Source: Streptomyces cacaoi (lineage in GTDB: Bacteria; Actinomycetota; Actinomycetes; Streptomycetales; Streptomycetaceae). Taken from it: a stretch of 64,000 bases of DNA. The stretch spans positions 1 to 64,000 of the forward strand of contig NZ_BJMM01000026.1 in NCBI RefSeq assembly GCF_006539165.1, in the 5' to 3' direction. Made by a program: the position numbers and the translations under genes. The notes beneath the pieces were generated by a model, which did no database searches, was not told the origin of the DNA, and saw only the letters and a list, made by a program, of their open reading frames with translations. Below are positions 40,177 to 49,442 of this stretch, in pieces; the stretch's first letter is position 1, and every line of letters starts with the position of its first letter.

Positions 40177-41719
40177 ACCCGCCCCCTCCCGTTCCCGCGC
40201 CGCCCGCGCCACCGGTCCCACCGGACTCACCGGCCTCACCGGACTCACCGGTCTCGCCGTTCTCACCGGTTTCCGGGCCGGGCAGCGGATGCCGTGCGTA
40301 GTGCCGCCGTACCTCGTCGAACGCGCGCCCGTGCAGCAGCGCGGCACGCGGGCTGTAGTGGTCCGTCCGGTCGCAGGGCAGGTGGTAGCACGCGTCGAAC
40401 GGCGCCCCCGCGGCGCCGCCCCACAACTCCGCCTGCTCCTGGGTCTTCGCCTCGAACGATCCGCCGTACAGCCCGCCGGTCGGTATCCCGGCCGCCAGGA
40501 ACGGCACGTAGTCGGAGCGGCCGTCGGCCGGTGCGTCCCGCGAGGCGGCGCCCTGTGCGGCGAACGCCTGCGTCAGCCGGCGGGCGATGCGGTCGGAGCC
40601 GGGGGCCGGGCGCTGCCCCGAGACCGGATCGGTGGCGTCCGGATCGAGGGTGAACAGCGCGTAGTTGGGGCTCCCGATCATCTCCAGGTTGAGATACAGC
40701 TCGGTCCGCTCCCGCTCCGGTGCCGACAGGGCGTCGACGTAGTGCTCCGAGCCGAGCAGCCCGAACTCCTCCGCGCCCCAGAAGGCGAAGACCTGGCGGT
40801 TCGCCGGCCCGGGACCGCCCGCGCGGGCCGCGGAGAGGGCGCTCTCCAGCAGCACGGCGGCGGCGACGCCGTTGTCGTTGATGCCGGGCCCGTCCGGTGT
40901 GGAGTCCAGATGGGCGCCGCTGACCACCGTGTGCTCCGGATCGCCCCGCGGGCTCTCCGCGATCAGGTTCTCGGTGGTCCGCCGTTCGGTCAGCGAGCGC
41001 AGCTCCAGGCGCACCGGGCGTCCCGCTGCCGCCTCCCGCACGAGCCGCTGCCCGGTCGTCGCCGAGACGCCGCCGACGGGGATGCGCGCCTCCCCCGGCT
41101 CGGCGAGCCAGGAGTGCAGCTCACCCGGGCCGGTGTTGGCCACGAGCACGGCGCCGGCGCCCACATCGGCCGCGACGCGTTCCTTGGTGTCCATGTCGCA
41201 CGCACCTGCCTGTACGAGTGCTGTCCGCCCGGAGACCGGAGTGCCCCGGTAGTCGTCCGCCGAGCATCCCGTGGCCGGTCGGGGGCCGCCGGGTACGGCG
41301 AGTTGCCGCGCCGTCCCGCCCTTGGGTGTGGACGGCGAGTAGCCGGTGACGACGACGTCGGGCGACGTGCCGTCCCGCAGCGTGAGCTTCTCCTTCAGCG
41401 TTTCCGTGTAGAGAAAGGGGAAGCGCTGTCGTTCGGTCGTGAAGCCGGCCTTTTTCAGCAGGCGTTCGATGTAGTCCACCGATATCCGGTGCCCAGGGGT
41501 TCCGGAGGCCCGGTGGCCGCCCTGGGCTTCGGCTATGCTCTCGAACTTTTCCAGGTGCTTCGCTATGGCCTTCTCGGTGATACCGCCGTTCTTTCCGACG
41601 GCCTTCCCGGGCGCGTGTGCACCGGCCGAAGCAGCCGACGAGAATATGCACTGCACCGAGAACAGTGCGATCGTCGCGCCTATGACCGCGCCTTTGTGGA
41701 TTCGATTACCGCTGGACAC
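40160..41719 (-). CDS. Secreted M28 aminopeptidase
   Basis: About 519 residues from a GTG (VSSGNRIHKGAVIGATIALF). The signal peptide (cleavage probably after SSAASA) directs secretion. A protease-associated (PA) insert occupies about 150-240 (CDMDTKERVAADVGAGAVLV). The M28 zinc site is visible as SGAHLDSTPDGPGINDNGVA and FAFWGAEEFGLLGSEHYVD, then LNLEMIGSPNY and the late YHLPCDRTDHYS region. A Gly/Glu/Thr-rich tail (PGPETGENGETGESGEAG) ends the protein. It probably cleaves N-terminal hydrophobic residues outside the cell. The gene overlaps the Nudix gene downstream. Confidence 0.9.
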   Translation of the reverse strand: MSSGNRIHKGAVIGATIALFSVQCIFSSAASAGAHAPGKAVGKNGGITEKAIAKHLEKFESIAEAQGGHRASGTPGHRISVDYIERLLKKAGFTTERQRFPFLYTETLKEKLTLRDGTSPDVVVTGYSPSTPKGGTARQLAVPGGPRPATGCSADDYRGTPVSGRTALVQAGACDMDTKERVAADVGAGAVLVANTGPGELHSWLAEPGEARIPVGGVSATTGQRLVREAAAGRPVRLELRSLTERRTTENLIAESPRGDPEHTVVSGAHLDSTPDGPGINDNGVAAAVLLESALSAARAGGPGPANRQVFAFWGAEEFGLLGSEHYVDALSAPERERTELYLNLEMIGSPNYALFTLDPDATDPVSGQRPAPGSDRIARRLTQAFAAQGAASRDAPADGRSDYVPFLAAGIPTGGLYGGSFEAKTQEQAELWGGAAGAPFDACYHLPCDRTDHYSPRAALLHGRAFDEVRRHYARHPLPGPETGENGETGESGEAGESGGTGGAGGAGTGGGGYAGRD

Positions 41720-42155
41720 TCGACCACCACCACAGGATTTCCGAAGGGTCCGTACGAGTCGAGGGCGGCAGGGCAGGAGGAGCCGCTGCCGGAAGGGAAG
41801 AAGAAGGGAGTGAGAAAGGGAGCGAGAAATGCCGTCGGTGGCACGCCATTTCGGCAACGCGGTGGAACCCGCATTTCTGTGTCGACACTACATCGCCGGC
41901 GGCGGGGACGTTTCAGGGCACGGGCGGTACCGGCCGTCGCGGGATCGCCTTGACAGGAAAGGCGGGCTCATGATTGCCGCGTTCTGCCCGGAGTGGCCGG
42001 AACGGATTGTTCCTCCCGGGGAGACCGGCCCCGGGACGGTGCCGGGGCGCCGGGAGATCCCCACGGCGCCGCCTCGGGTTTCCCGCGGCGCCATGTCCCA
42101 AACCGGTTGTTATCGGCCGCAGTTGGCCGGTGGAAGCCTTGTGATGATGGCCGGA
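41720..42155. other. Intergenic region between LysR and M28 genes
   Basis: I see no gene. There is a purine-rich stretch (gaagggaagaagaagggagtgagaaagggagcgag) upstream of the M28 start, and around 42015-42060 short GC-rich inverted segments (cccggggagaccggccccggg) that may end the LysR transcript. Confidence 0.5.
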
Positions 42156-43142
42156 TCAGCCGGGTGTGCCCTCGAAAACCCCCAGCAGGGCGCGGTCCGG
42201 GCCCGGCAGCCAGTCCCTGGAGGGGTCGCAGGCAAGCCATTCCGTGGCGGCCGCGCGGGCCAGCCCGATCATGCGCTGTACCAGCGGGTGCCGGTGCTGC
42301 CGCAGCCACACCAGCGACCAGGGGTAGACGGGCCGAGGCTCCACCAGGGGAAGGCAACGGATGTCCGGAGAATAACTGTACGACACGTCGGCCCCGCCCG
42401 GACAGGCCATCTCCCCGTGCTCCCACAGGAGTTCGACGAAGTGCTCCTCCGAGAGCGCCGGCCCCGACAACGTCAGCGACAGCCCGAACTCCTCGGCCAG
42501 CTGCCGCACAAAGGCGTTCCACTCCGACTCCTGGCCGTAGTGCGGCATCCAGATCCCCGTCTGCCGCAGGTCCGCCATGGTCAGCCGGTCCCGGTCGGCC
42601 AGCGGATGGGTCCGGGGCAGCAGCGCGCAGACGGGCTCCAGGCGCACCAGCCGGCTGGTGGCCTCGGGCGGGATACCGGCGCCGGGATGGACCCGGCCGA
42701 AGGCGCAGTCGATCTCCCCGCGGACGAGCGCGGGCAGCGAGGCGTGCAGCGCCTGCCGCATGCTGAGGTTCACCGGCAGCGCCGGGTCCTCCTCCAGCAG
42801 GGCGCGGACCAGGTGCAGCGGAGCCAGCCGGCCGTCGACCACATCGACCCGCAGGGGGTGCGGGACCGGGGGCCGGACGGCCTCCGCCGCGGCGCGGGCG
42901 GCGGCGAGCACGTCCCGCGCGGGCCCGAGGAACCGCTGCCCGGCGTCCGTGAGTTCGACGCTGCGGGGGCCGCGGTGGAAGAGCGCGGCGCCGAGCTGCG
43001 ACTCCAGCCGGCGTACCCGCTGCGAGATGGCCTGCTGGGTGATGCCGATCCGTTCCGCGGCGCGCCGGAAGTGCATCTCCTCGGCCGTGACCACGAAGGA
43101 GCGCACCAGCGCGAGGTCCAGATCCAGGTCCACAACCGTCAA
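42156..43142 (-). CDS. LysR-family transcriptional regulator
   Basis: The 328-residue protein has the LysR helix-turn-helix MHFRRAAERIGITQQAISQR followed by VRRLESQLGAALFHRGPRSV, and a periplasmic-binding-protein-like effector domain (about 95-300). The start is uncertain: a TTG at 43142 or a GTG at 43133; there is no clear ribosome site, but TTGACA (43165-43170) and GACAGT (43142-43147), 17 bases apart on the minus strand, could make a nearly leaderless mRNA. It lies 89 bases after the DHA2 exporter on the same strand and may control it. Confidence 0.9.
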   Translation of the reverse strand: MTVVDLDLDLALVRSFVVTAEEMHFRRAAERIGITQQAISQRVRRLESQLGAALFHRGPRSVELTDAGQRFLGPARDVLAAARAAAEAVRPPVPHPLRVDVVDGRLAPLHLVRALLEEDPALPVNLSMRQALHASLPALVRGEIDCAFGRVHPGAGIPPEATSRLVRLEPVCALLPRTHPLADRDRLTMADLRQTGIWMPHYGQESEWNAFVRQLAEEFGLSLTLSGPALSEEHFVELLWEHGEMACPGGADVSYSYSPDIRCLPLVEPRPVYPWSLVWLRQHRHPLVQRMIGLARAAATEWLACDPSRDWLPGPDRALLGVFEGTPG

Positions 43143-43231
43143 CTGTCATGCGACAAGCGGAGGTTGTCAACGGAGGGAAACCGGCCGCGGGGCGACCGTG
43201 GGCCCCGCCTGCCCGCGTGGTGGCCCCGCTG

Positions 43232-44761
43232 TCAGGAGGCGCCGTCGGCCGCGGGCCGCGGGCCGTCCCCGGCGTCGGTGGGCGCTCCGGTCGCGTCCAC
43301 CGCGGGGCGGGTGTTGATCAGGATCCAGGAGAGCAGCGCCGTGACGGCCAGGATGCCGACGGAGAGCGCGATGGCCACCGTGTAGCCATGGACGGTACCC
43401 GCCGCGACGGCGTCCGGTGACCTGCCGTGTGCCGCGAGGTAGCCGCCCGTCACCGAGGTGGAGACGGTGTTGAGCAGCGCCAGCCCGAGTGAACCGCCCA
43501 CCTGCTGCGCGCTGTTGACCATGGCGGCGGCGGCCCCCGACTCGTCCGGCGCGAGCCCCGCCGTGGCCGTGCTCATGGCGGGCATCATGGCGCAGCCGAT
43601 GCCGAGCCCGATGAGGATCTGGGCGGGCAGCAGCAGCCGGAGGTAGATGTTCTCCGCCCCCGGGCTGAGCTGGGTGAGCAGCCCCATGCCGAGCGCGACG
43701 ACGAGCAGCGCGGGCACGATGAGGAACCGGGGCTGGGTGTGCGGCAGCAGCCGTGCCGCGATGACGGACGAGCCGAGGCCGATGCCGACGGCGAGCGGCA
43801 GGAAGGCCACACCGGTCAGCGCGGGCGGGTAGTCGAGGATCACCTGGAGGTAGTACGTCAGGAAGAGGAACAGCCCGAAGAGCCCGACCTGGGAGAGGGC
43901 CACGGCCAGGAACGAGCCGCCCCGCCCCCGGTCGGCGACCACCCGCAGCGGCAGCATCGGATGCGCGGAGCGCCGCTCGACGGCGGTGAAGCCCACCAGC
44001 AGCAGCACCCCGAGCAGCAGCAGACCGAGCACCAGCGGATCGCCCCAGCCGTGCTCGGCCCGCGCGAAGGCGTAGACGAGGGCGACCAGGCCGCCGCACC
44101 CGAGCAGGGCGCCGGGCAGGTCGAGCCGCCAGGGCCCGGCGGTGCCGCGGTCGCGGGGGAGCAGCCCGGAGCCGAGGGCGGCCACCAGCGCCACGGGGAC
44201 GTTGACGTACAGGCACCAGCGCCAGTCCAGGTACTCCGTCAGCACACCGCCGGCCAGGAGCCCGGCGGCGGCGCCTCCGCCGCTGAGCGCGCCGTACACC
44301 CCGAAGGCCCTGCTGCGCTCCCGCGGGTCGGTGAACATCGTGGAGAGCAGCGCCAGGGCCGCCGGTGCCAGGGCCGCGGCGAAGACGCCCTGGAGGGCAC
44401 GCGCCGCGAAGAGGACGGTGGGCTCGGGCGCCGCGCCGCCGACGGCCGAGGCGAGCGCGAACCCGACGAGCCCGACGACGAACACCCGCTGCCGCCCGGC
44501 GAGATCGGCGATCCGGCCGCCGAGGAGCAGCAGCCCGCCGAAGCTCAACGTGTAGGCGGTGATGACCCATTGCCGGTCGGCGTCCGACATGCCCAGGTCC
44601 CGCTGGGCCGAGGGCAGCGCGATGTTGACGATCGTCGCGTCGATGACGACGAGCAGCTGCGCCATGCTGATGACCACCAGCCCCCACCACCGGCGGGAAT
44701 CGCCACCGGGAGCGGTGTGTGCTTCGCCGGTCGCGGGGGCGGATTTCGGGGTCCTGGCCAT
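43232..44761 (-). CDS. DHA2-family MFS drug exporter (EmrB/QacA type)
   Basis: The 509-residue protein has about 14 membrane helices. The first contains LLVVIDATIVNIALPSAQRD, motif D1 of the DHA2 family, followed by LLLLGGRIADLAGRQRVFVV (motif A) and AALAPAALALLSTMF, then the motif C region FGVYGALSGGGAAAGLLAGG, with EYLDWRWCLYVNVPVALVA. It exchanges protons for hydrophobic drugs. The C-terminal 25 residues are hydrophilic. It precedes the LysR gene and follows the collagenase gene on the same strand. Confidence 0.93.
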   Translation of the reverse strand: MARTPKSAPATGEAHTAPGGDSRRWWGLVVISMAQLLVVIDATIVNIALPSAQRDLGMSDADRQWVITAYTLSFGGLLLLGGRIADLAGRQRVFVVGLVGFALASAVGGAAPEPTVLFAARALQGVFAAALAPAALALLSTMFTDPRERSRAFGVYGALSGGGAAAGLLAGGVLTEYLDWRWCLYVNVPVALVAALGSGLLPRDRGTAGPWRLDLPGALLGCGGLVALVYAFARAEHGWGDPLVLGLLLLGVLLLVGFTAVERRSAHPMLPLRVVADRGRGGSFLAVALSQVGLFGLFLFLTYYLQVILDYPPALTGVAFLPLAVGIGLGSSVIAARLLPHTQPRFLIVPALLVVALGMGLLTQLSPGAENIYLRLLLPAQILIGLGIGCAMMPAMSTATAGLAPDESGAAAAMVNSAQQVGGSLGLALLNTVSTSVTGGYLAAHGRSPDAVAAGTVHGYTVAIALSVGILAVTALLSWILINTRPAVDATGAPTDAGDGPRPAADGAS

Positions 44762-44867
44762 GGCGCAGCTTTCCGTCGGCGAGGGAAAAAGGGGGAAGGC
44801 GGGGAGGCCGGCTCAGGGATTCCGGCTCTCCCCGCTTCGGCCTCAAGAAGACCAGGACGGTGAGAAG

Positions 44868-44912
44868 TTGTCCAACAAGGCCCGCTCGGCTTTCAACAAG
44901 CTGCGATTGTTG
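44868..44912 (-). promoter_or_regulatory. Candidate operator with two TTGT/ACAA dyads upstream of exporter
   Basis: TTGTCCAACAA (44868-44878) and CAACAA-N7-TTGTTG (44894-44912) are two dyads about 107-150 bases upstream of the exporter start, in an AT-richer patch. Spacing and symmetry suit LysR-type or other dimeric regulators; the adjacent LysR is the obvious candidate. Confidence 0.4.
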
Positions 44913-44935
44913 AGTGATTTCCTTTCGCGTGGGCC

Positions 44936-47005
44936 TCAGTTTTTCGCCGCGGTGTCCAGCCAGGAGGCGAAGCCGGCGTCGTAGCGGGTGCCGATGGTCT
45001 CCTTCAGATGGCGTCGGGCCGCGGCCCAGTCGCCCGTCCGGTAGGCGGCCAGCACGGTGTCCACATCGCCGGGGTGGTGCGCGAACATGTAGCGCACGGC
45101 GAGGTAGCCCCAGCGGTAGACGCGCGTCGTGTCGCCGTTCTCATAGGTGGTGTCGAACAGTTCGCTGAGCGTGTAGGTCTTCTTGCCCGCCTCCTCCAGC
45201 GCCTCCTCGTACGGGAGTCCGCGGTACCCGTAGGAGACGTATTCGGCGAATCCCTCGATCCACCACACCGTCGGCGTGGACACCCCGGCCTCGAAATCCC
45301 CGTACATGTCGAAGCGGCCGTCGAGGTAGTGCGTGTATTCGTGGTTGAGGTTCCAGATCCGGAAATCCGGGCGCTGCCATTCCGCCTCGTAGGCGATGAA
45401 GCGGGGGAGGTTGCCCTCGGCGGACGGGTCGCCCTCCAGGTACATGCCGCCGTTGTCGGTGTCGATGCCGAAGAGCACTCCGGCGTAGGTCCGGTAGTCG
45501 GTGCTGGAGTCGAAGACCACCACCTCGATCCGGGTGTTCCGGTCGTCCGCGACGGGGCCCCGGTCGCCGGCCACGTCGTGGAACCAGGCGTCCTGCCCGT
45601 TCAGGCTCGTGCACGCCGCGGAGAAGTCGCCGGCCGCCATGGACTGCGCGGTGACGGTGATGCTCGCGCTGCACTCGTCCCGGTCGGCGAGCACGGCCTC
45701 CCGCAGCCGTTGCCGCAGATCGCACACCCCGTAGTAGGCGCAGTTGTCGCGGTCGTACGCGTCGGCCATCTCCGCGACGCCGACCCACAGCTGAGCCGTC
45801 GGCCCGGTCATCGACGTCGCGTCCAACAGGTCCCTCAGCTGGGGGCGCACCGTCTCGCGCAGTGCGGTGTGCTGGACGAACCGGCCCAGCTCCCGGCCGG
45901 CGTTGGCCGTCAGATGGGCGCGTTCCCCGTCGAGCAGGCCGAGGTGCTCACGGGCGAAGTCGTGCAGCGTGGTGAGCACGGTGGGGTCCGCGCGCACCGC
46001 GTCGACGAACTCCGGCAGCTGATGGCCCCTCCACAGCACCGTGTAGACGTTGTTGACGGCGGTCAGCATCCACCACTTGTCGTCGTAGGAGCTGTCGTAG
46101 CCGTTCAACAGGCGGGTGACGACGCCGAGATAGCGCGCGTTCTGCTCGGCGCTGTCGATCAGCGTCACCGCCTCCGCCAGCGTCTCGCCGTTGGCGTCGG
46201 TCACGTCCCAGGCGTGCTCGGCGGCGAAGAAGGCGTCGAGGCCGCCCTGTACGGCGGCGGTGAGTGCGGGGCCGTACTCGCCCACGTCCGGGCCGTGGTA
46301 CCAGTGCACGTAGTAGCCGGCGCGCAGATACAGCACCAGCTGAGGCATGCCGGTGCTGCTGTCGCCGGGGTAGCCGGCCGAGCCGGTGCGCAGCGCGTCG
46401 GCGACGGTGACCATCTGCTCCTCGCGGAAGGCGCCCCGTGCGTCGGTGCCCGTCAGCGAGAAGAGGGTGTTGACGCACGCGGTCGTCGACGAGGTGATCA
46501 GGTCGACCAGCGCGGGGCCGGTGCTGCCGCCGAAGTCCTCAGGCGCGCACTCCGCCCGGCTTCCCGGCCGGTCGTCCGCCCCGCCGGCCCGGCGCATCGA
46601 GGGCCTCGGGTGGCCGGGCCGCGGTGGCGTGGCCGTCCGCGCGGAGCCGTCGGCCGGTGCCGCGGTGCGCGGAGTGGCGGCGAACGGGGCGCGGTGTGCG
46701 GCGTCGAGCCCGTCGCGGCGCCGGCCCGCGGTGTCCGGTGTGCCTCCGGCGGTCATCGGTCCGGGCTCGGGCAGCCGTGCGGAATCCGCCGTCGGGGACG
46801 GGGTGTCGAGCCGTGCGCCGGCAGGGTGCCGGGCGGCTGCGTGCGCCGGTGTCCGGTCAGCGGCGGCGGCGGGCCGCGGGCCCAGCGGGCCGGACGCGGG
46901 CCCGAGGGGGCCCAGCGTCAGTGCGGACAGCAGGGCCAGGGCGGCGGCGCCTGCCGTCCGGCCGAGCAGCGGTGTCGTGCGACGTCTTCGGCTGTTCCGG
47001 ATCAT
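44936..47005 (-). CDS. Secreted M9 collagenase
   Basis: About 689 residues starting MIRNSRRRRTTPLLGRTAGA after CAGGAG. A signal peptide (AALALLSALTLG) and a long Pro/Arg/Ala-rich propeptide precede the collagenase module from about residue 140. The zinc site is LNHEYTHYLDGRFDMYGDF, with glutamate ligand in WWIEGFAEYVSYGYRG, both characteristic of bacterial collagenases. The C-terminal region ends with the usual helical segment and no PKD or collagen-binding domain, so this is a short, probably soluble enzyme. Confidence 0.93.
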   Translation of the reverse strand: MIRNSRRRRTTPLLGRTAGAAALALLSALTLGPLGPASGPLGPRPAAAADRTPAHAAARHPAGARLDTPSPTADSARLPEPGPMTAGGTPDTAGRRRDGLDAAHRAPFAATPRTAAPADGSARTATPPRPGHPRPSMRRAGGADDRPGSRAECAPEDFGGSTGPALVDLITSSTTACVNTLFSLTGTDARGAFREEQMVTVADALRTGSAGYPGDSSTGMPQLVLYLRAGYYVHWYHGPDVGEYGPALTAAVQGGLDAFFAAEHAWDVTDANGETLAEAVTLIDSAEQNARYLGVVTRLLNGYDSSYDDKWWMLTAVNNVYTVLWRGHQLPEFVDAVRADPTVLTTLHDFAREHLGLLDGERAHLTANAGRELGRFVQHTALRETVRPQLRDLLDATSMTGPTAQLWVGVAEMADAYDRDNCAYYGVCDLRQRLREAVLADRDECSASITVTAQSMAAGDFSAACTSLNGQDAWFHDVAGDRGPVADDRNTRIEVVVFDSSTDYRTYAGVLFGIDTDNGGMYLEGDPSAEGNLPRFIAYEAEWQRPDFRIWNLNHEYTHYLDGRFDMYGDFEAGVSTPTVWWIEGFAEYVSYGYRGLPYEEALEEAGKKTYTLSELFDTTYENGDTTRVYRWGYLAVRYMFAHHPGDVDTVLAAYRTGDWAAARRHLKETIGTRYDAGFASWLDTAAKN

Positions 47006-47439
47006 CCGGGACTCCTGTGGGGTGTGTGCGGGCGGCGCGGGCCGGGGCGCGCGAGCGCGGACGCGGCCGGGCGCTCGTGCGCTCGTGCGCGTCCGTGCGG
47101 CTGCACCCAGCCGGCACCCAGCCGGCACCCGGCTGCACGCAGCCGCGCGCGGTTCACGCAGCCGCACGCGAGCCCGCGGCTCCGCGGCCCGAGCTGCCCG
47201 CATTTGACGTGGACACGCTGTGCGGGCAGTACAATTTCACACATCACATCGCTCCGGAACCCGCACGGAGGCCCGTTCCGCACCGGAGCGCCTGTCGTAC
47301 CCCTGTCGTACGATCGGCCCGATCGCCCAGCGCGGGAGATCCCGCTGATCCCGCCGATCCTGTCCGCCCGGTCCGACCGGCTCCCACTCGGCACCACCGG
47401 CCGTCGGTTCGCCCCGCCAGCTGAGGAGCAGCGCGCCAC
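47006..47439. promoter_or_regulatory. Divergent region with promoter and candidate GntR operator
   Basis: This 434-base space separates the leftward collagenase gene from the rightward GntR gene. On the plus strand a TACAAT (47230-47235) is a good -10; TTGACG at 47204-47209 is 20 bases away, longer than ideal. Downstream lie a direct repeat cctgtcgtac at 47291-47300 and 47302-47311 (11 bp apart, one helical turn) and a perfect palindrome CGATCGG-C-CCGATCG at 47311-47325, good candidates for GntR autoregulation. Confidence 0.55.
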
Positions 47440-48141
47440 ATGACCGCCAAGAGCCCGCTCCAGCTGCCCGCCGTCCCCGAGCGGCTCAGCATCCGCGAGC
47501 ACGTGGCGCACGCCCTGCGCGCGGCGCTGATCGCCGGCCGGCTGCGTCCCGGCACGGTCTACTCCGCGCCCCAACTGGCCGCCGACTTCGGGGTGTCGGC
47601 CACGCCTGTGCGCGAGGCGATGCTCGATCTCGTGCGCGAGGGCATGGTCGAACCCGTCCGGAACAAGGGATTCCGGGTCACCGAGCTGTCCCGCCGGGAT
47701 CTCGCGGACTATCTGGCCGTGCGGGAGCTGATCGAGGTGCCGACGGTCGGCGAGATAGCCCGCAGCGCCGATCTCTCCGCGCTGGAGGAGCTGCGCCCCG
47801 TGGCCCGCCGCATCGTCACCGCGGCCCGCCGGGGCGATCTCGTCGCCTTCCTGGAGGCGGACCGGCGCTTCCATCTCGGCCTGCTCCAACTCGGCCGGAA
47901 CAGACGGCTGGTGGAGGTCGTCGGCGATCTGCGCGGGCACTCCCGGCTCTACGGGCTGTCCCGGCTCGCCGAGAGCGGCCAGCTGATGGAGTCCGCACAG
48001 GAACACGAACGCCTCCTGGACCTGGTGTCGGCCCGCGACGCCGAGGCGGCCGAAGGCTGTATGCGCGGGCATCTGCGGCGGCTGCGCACCCAGTGGGAGG
48101 AGCCCGGGGAACCGGAGGGGCCGGCACCGCCGCCGGGCTGA
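47440..48141 (+). CDS. GntR-family regulator, FCD subgroup
   Basis: A 233-residue regulator with N-terminal winged helix LSIREHVAHALRAALIAGRL, PGTVYSAPQLAADFGVSATP and VREAMLDLVREGMVEPVRNK, and an all-helical FCD effector domain (about 95-225) with the metal-binding-type residues in VAFLEADRRFHLGLLQLG and QEHERLLDLVSARDAEAAEG. Such proteins sense small organic acids. It is divergent from the collagenase gene and may regulate it or itself. Confidence 0.93.
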   Translation: MTAKSPLQLPAVPERLSIREHVAHALRAALIAGRLRPGTVYSAPQLAADFGVSATPVREAMLDLVREGMVEPVRNKGFRVTELSRRDLADYLAVRELIEVPTVGEIARSADLSALEELRPVARRIVTAARRGDLVAFLEADRRFHLGLLQLGRNRRLVEVVGDLRGHSRLYGLSRLAESGQLMESAQEHERLLDLVSARDAEAAEGCMRGHLRRLRTQWEEPGEPEGPAPPPG

Positions 48142-48285
48142 CCCCGGTTCGCAACTGCGTTCCCCCTGCTGCCCGTTCGTGGCCCCGACGGGTGAGAAGC
48201 ACGTGTCGGCGCGCACCGGCCAGCAGAATGGACGGCTTCCGTCAGCGGTCGCGTCCGGCCGGGCGTCCAGGGGTTGATAGCGGTG

Positions 48286-49023
48286 ATGACGCAGAGCACG
48301 GGGCACAGCCCGCCCCTTCCGGCACGGCTGCGCCCCGGCTGGCGGCAGACGTTCGCCGCGGGACGGCTGCTGACGCGCCGGCTGGGCCGGCCCCTCACCC
48401 CGCTCACCTGGCCCGTCGTCTACGCCCTGTGGGCGGTGCCGCTGCTGTCCGCACGGGTGCGCGGGGGCCTGCTGGTGTGCGACGGGGCCACCGTCGCGCT
48501 CGCCGGGTTCCGGCCCGCGCGGCGACGGCGGCTGACGGCGGCCGCCGGGTGCGCCGTGGCGACCGCGGCCGTCGCCGGGCTGCTCGCGGTGGTGGCCCTG
48601 CCCCCGCTGGCCGTGGCCGCGGCGACCTTCGCGCTGGGCGGGCCCTGGCCGCTCGCGCTCGCCGTCGCCTCGCTGCTCGCCGGTGCGCTCCTGCTCATCG
48701 AACTGGCGCGCTGTGCACCGGCGTTCGTGCAGGTGTGGCGGGCCCGCCGGACGGTGCGGCGGCTGCGGGGGCGGGGCGGCGACTGGTACCGCGCCGGGCT
48801 GCTGGCCGGGCCGGAGGGCCGCCCCGAAGCCCTCGGGCGGCTGCGCCGGCACTTCCTGGCCTGGGCCGACGAACACGGTGTCGGACTGGTGGCGTTCGCG
48901 ACCGGGCCGCGCACCGCACGCGTCTACGCCAGCGTCGGCTTCGCACCGGACGCGCACCGCCCGACGGTCCTGGTGCGCCCCGCGTCCGTCCCCGCGCGCG
49001 GGGCGCGGGAGCGGACCGGCTGA
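48286..49023 (+). CDS. Membrane protein with C-terminal GNAT-like segment
   Basis: About 245 residues beginning MTQSTGHSPPLPARLRPGWR. Two hydrophobic helices lie around TAAAGCAVATAAVAGLLAVV and ALAVASLLAGALLLIELAR. The last 90 residues (RPEALGRLRRHFLAWADEHG, then TARVYASVGFAP) resemble the end of a GNAT acetyltransferase, including the YxxxGF motif, but the acetyl-CoA loop is not evident. No family is named. It lies upstream of the ACP-KASIII cassette on the same strand and may be unrelated to it. A GTG three bases upstream and a TTG at 48274 are alternative starts. Confidence 0.6.
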   Translation: MTQSTGHSPPLPARLRPGWRQTFAAGRLLTRRLGRPLTPLTWPVVYALWAVPLLSARVRGGLLVCDGATVALAGFRPARRRRLTAAAGCAVATAAVAGLLAVVALPPLAVAAATFALGGPWPLALAVASLLAGALLLIELARCAPAFVQVWRARRTVRRLRGRGGDWYRAGLLAGPEGRPEALGRLRRHFLAWADEHGVGLVAFATGPRTARVYASVGFAPDAHRPTVLVRPASVPARGARERTG

Positions 49024-49187
49024 GCGCGGCGGCCGTCCGTGCGCTGTGGTCGCCTGTTCGTGTGTTCCTGTTCCGTATCCGGAAGTTGTCCCTGTGCCCG
49101 CCGTCACAATGGCCGTCTTGAGCAACAGTTCGGCGCCGTACGGCGGGGCGTCCACCCGCCGGGCGCCTCGGGCGCGAAGGGAACCCC

Positions 49188-49442
49188 ATGTACGAGTGGC
49201 TTCACAAGACGCTGGTCACCAGGCTCAACCTGCCCCAGGGCGGCATCACGCCCCAGGCGACGCCGGAGGAGGCGGGGCTGGACTCGCTCGCCGTGACGGA
49301 GCTGGTCATGGTCCTCAAGGACGAACTGGGCGTCACCGTCGACGAGGACGAGCTGTACGAGCTGCGCACGATCGGTGACATCGCCGCGTTCCTGGAGGCC
49401 CGGTCGGGCTCCGGGGCGCGGGGCGAGCCCGTGGTCCGATGA
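49188..49442 (+). CDS. Acyl carrier protein
   Basis: An 84-residue carrier protein with the phosphopantetheine site in EEAGLDSLAVTELVMVL and an acidic helix III region ELYELRTIGDIAAFLEA. It carries acyl chains as thioesters for the KASIII encoded next; the two genes overlap by four bases (ATGA). It is the start of a four-gene cassette. Confidence 0.93.
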   Translation: MYEWLHKTLVTRLNLPQGGITPQATPEEAGLDSLAVTELVMVLKDELGVTVDEDELYELRTIGDIAAFLEARSGSGARGEPVVR

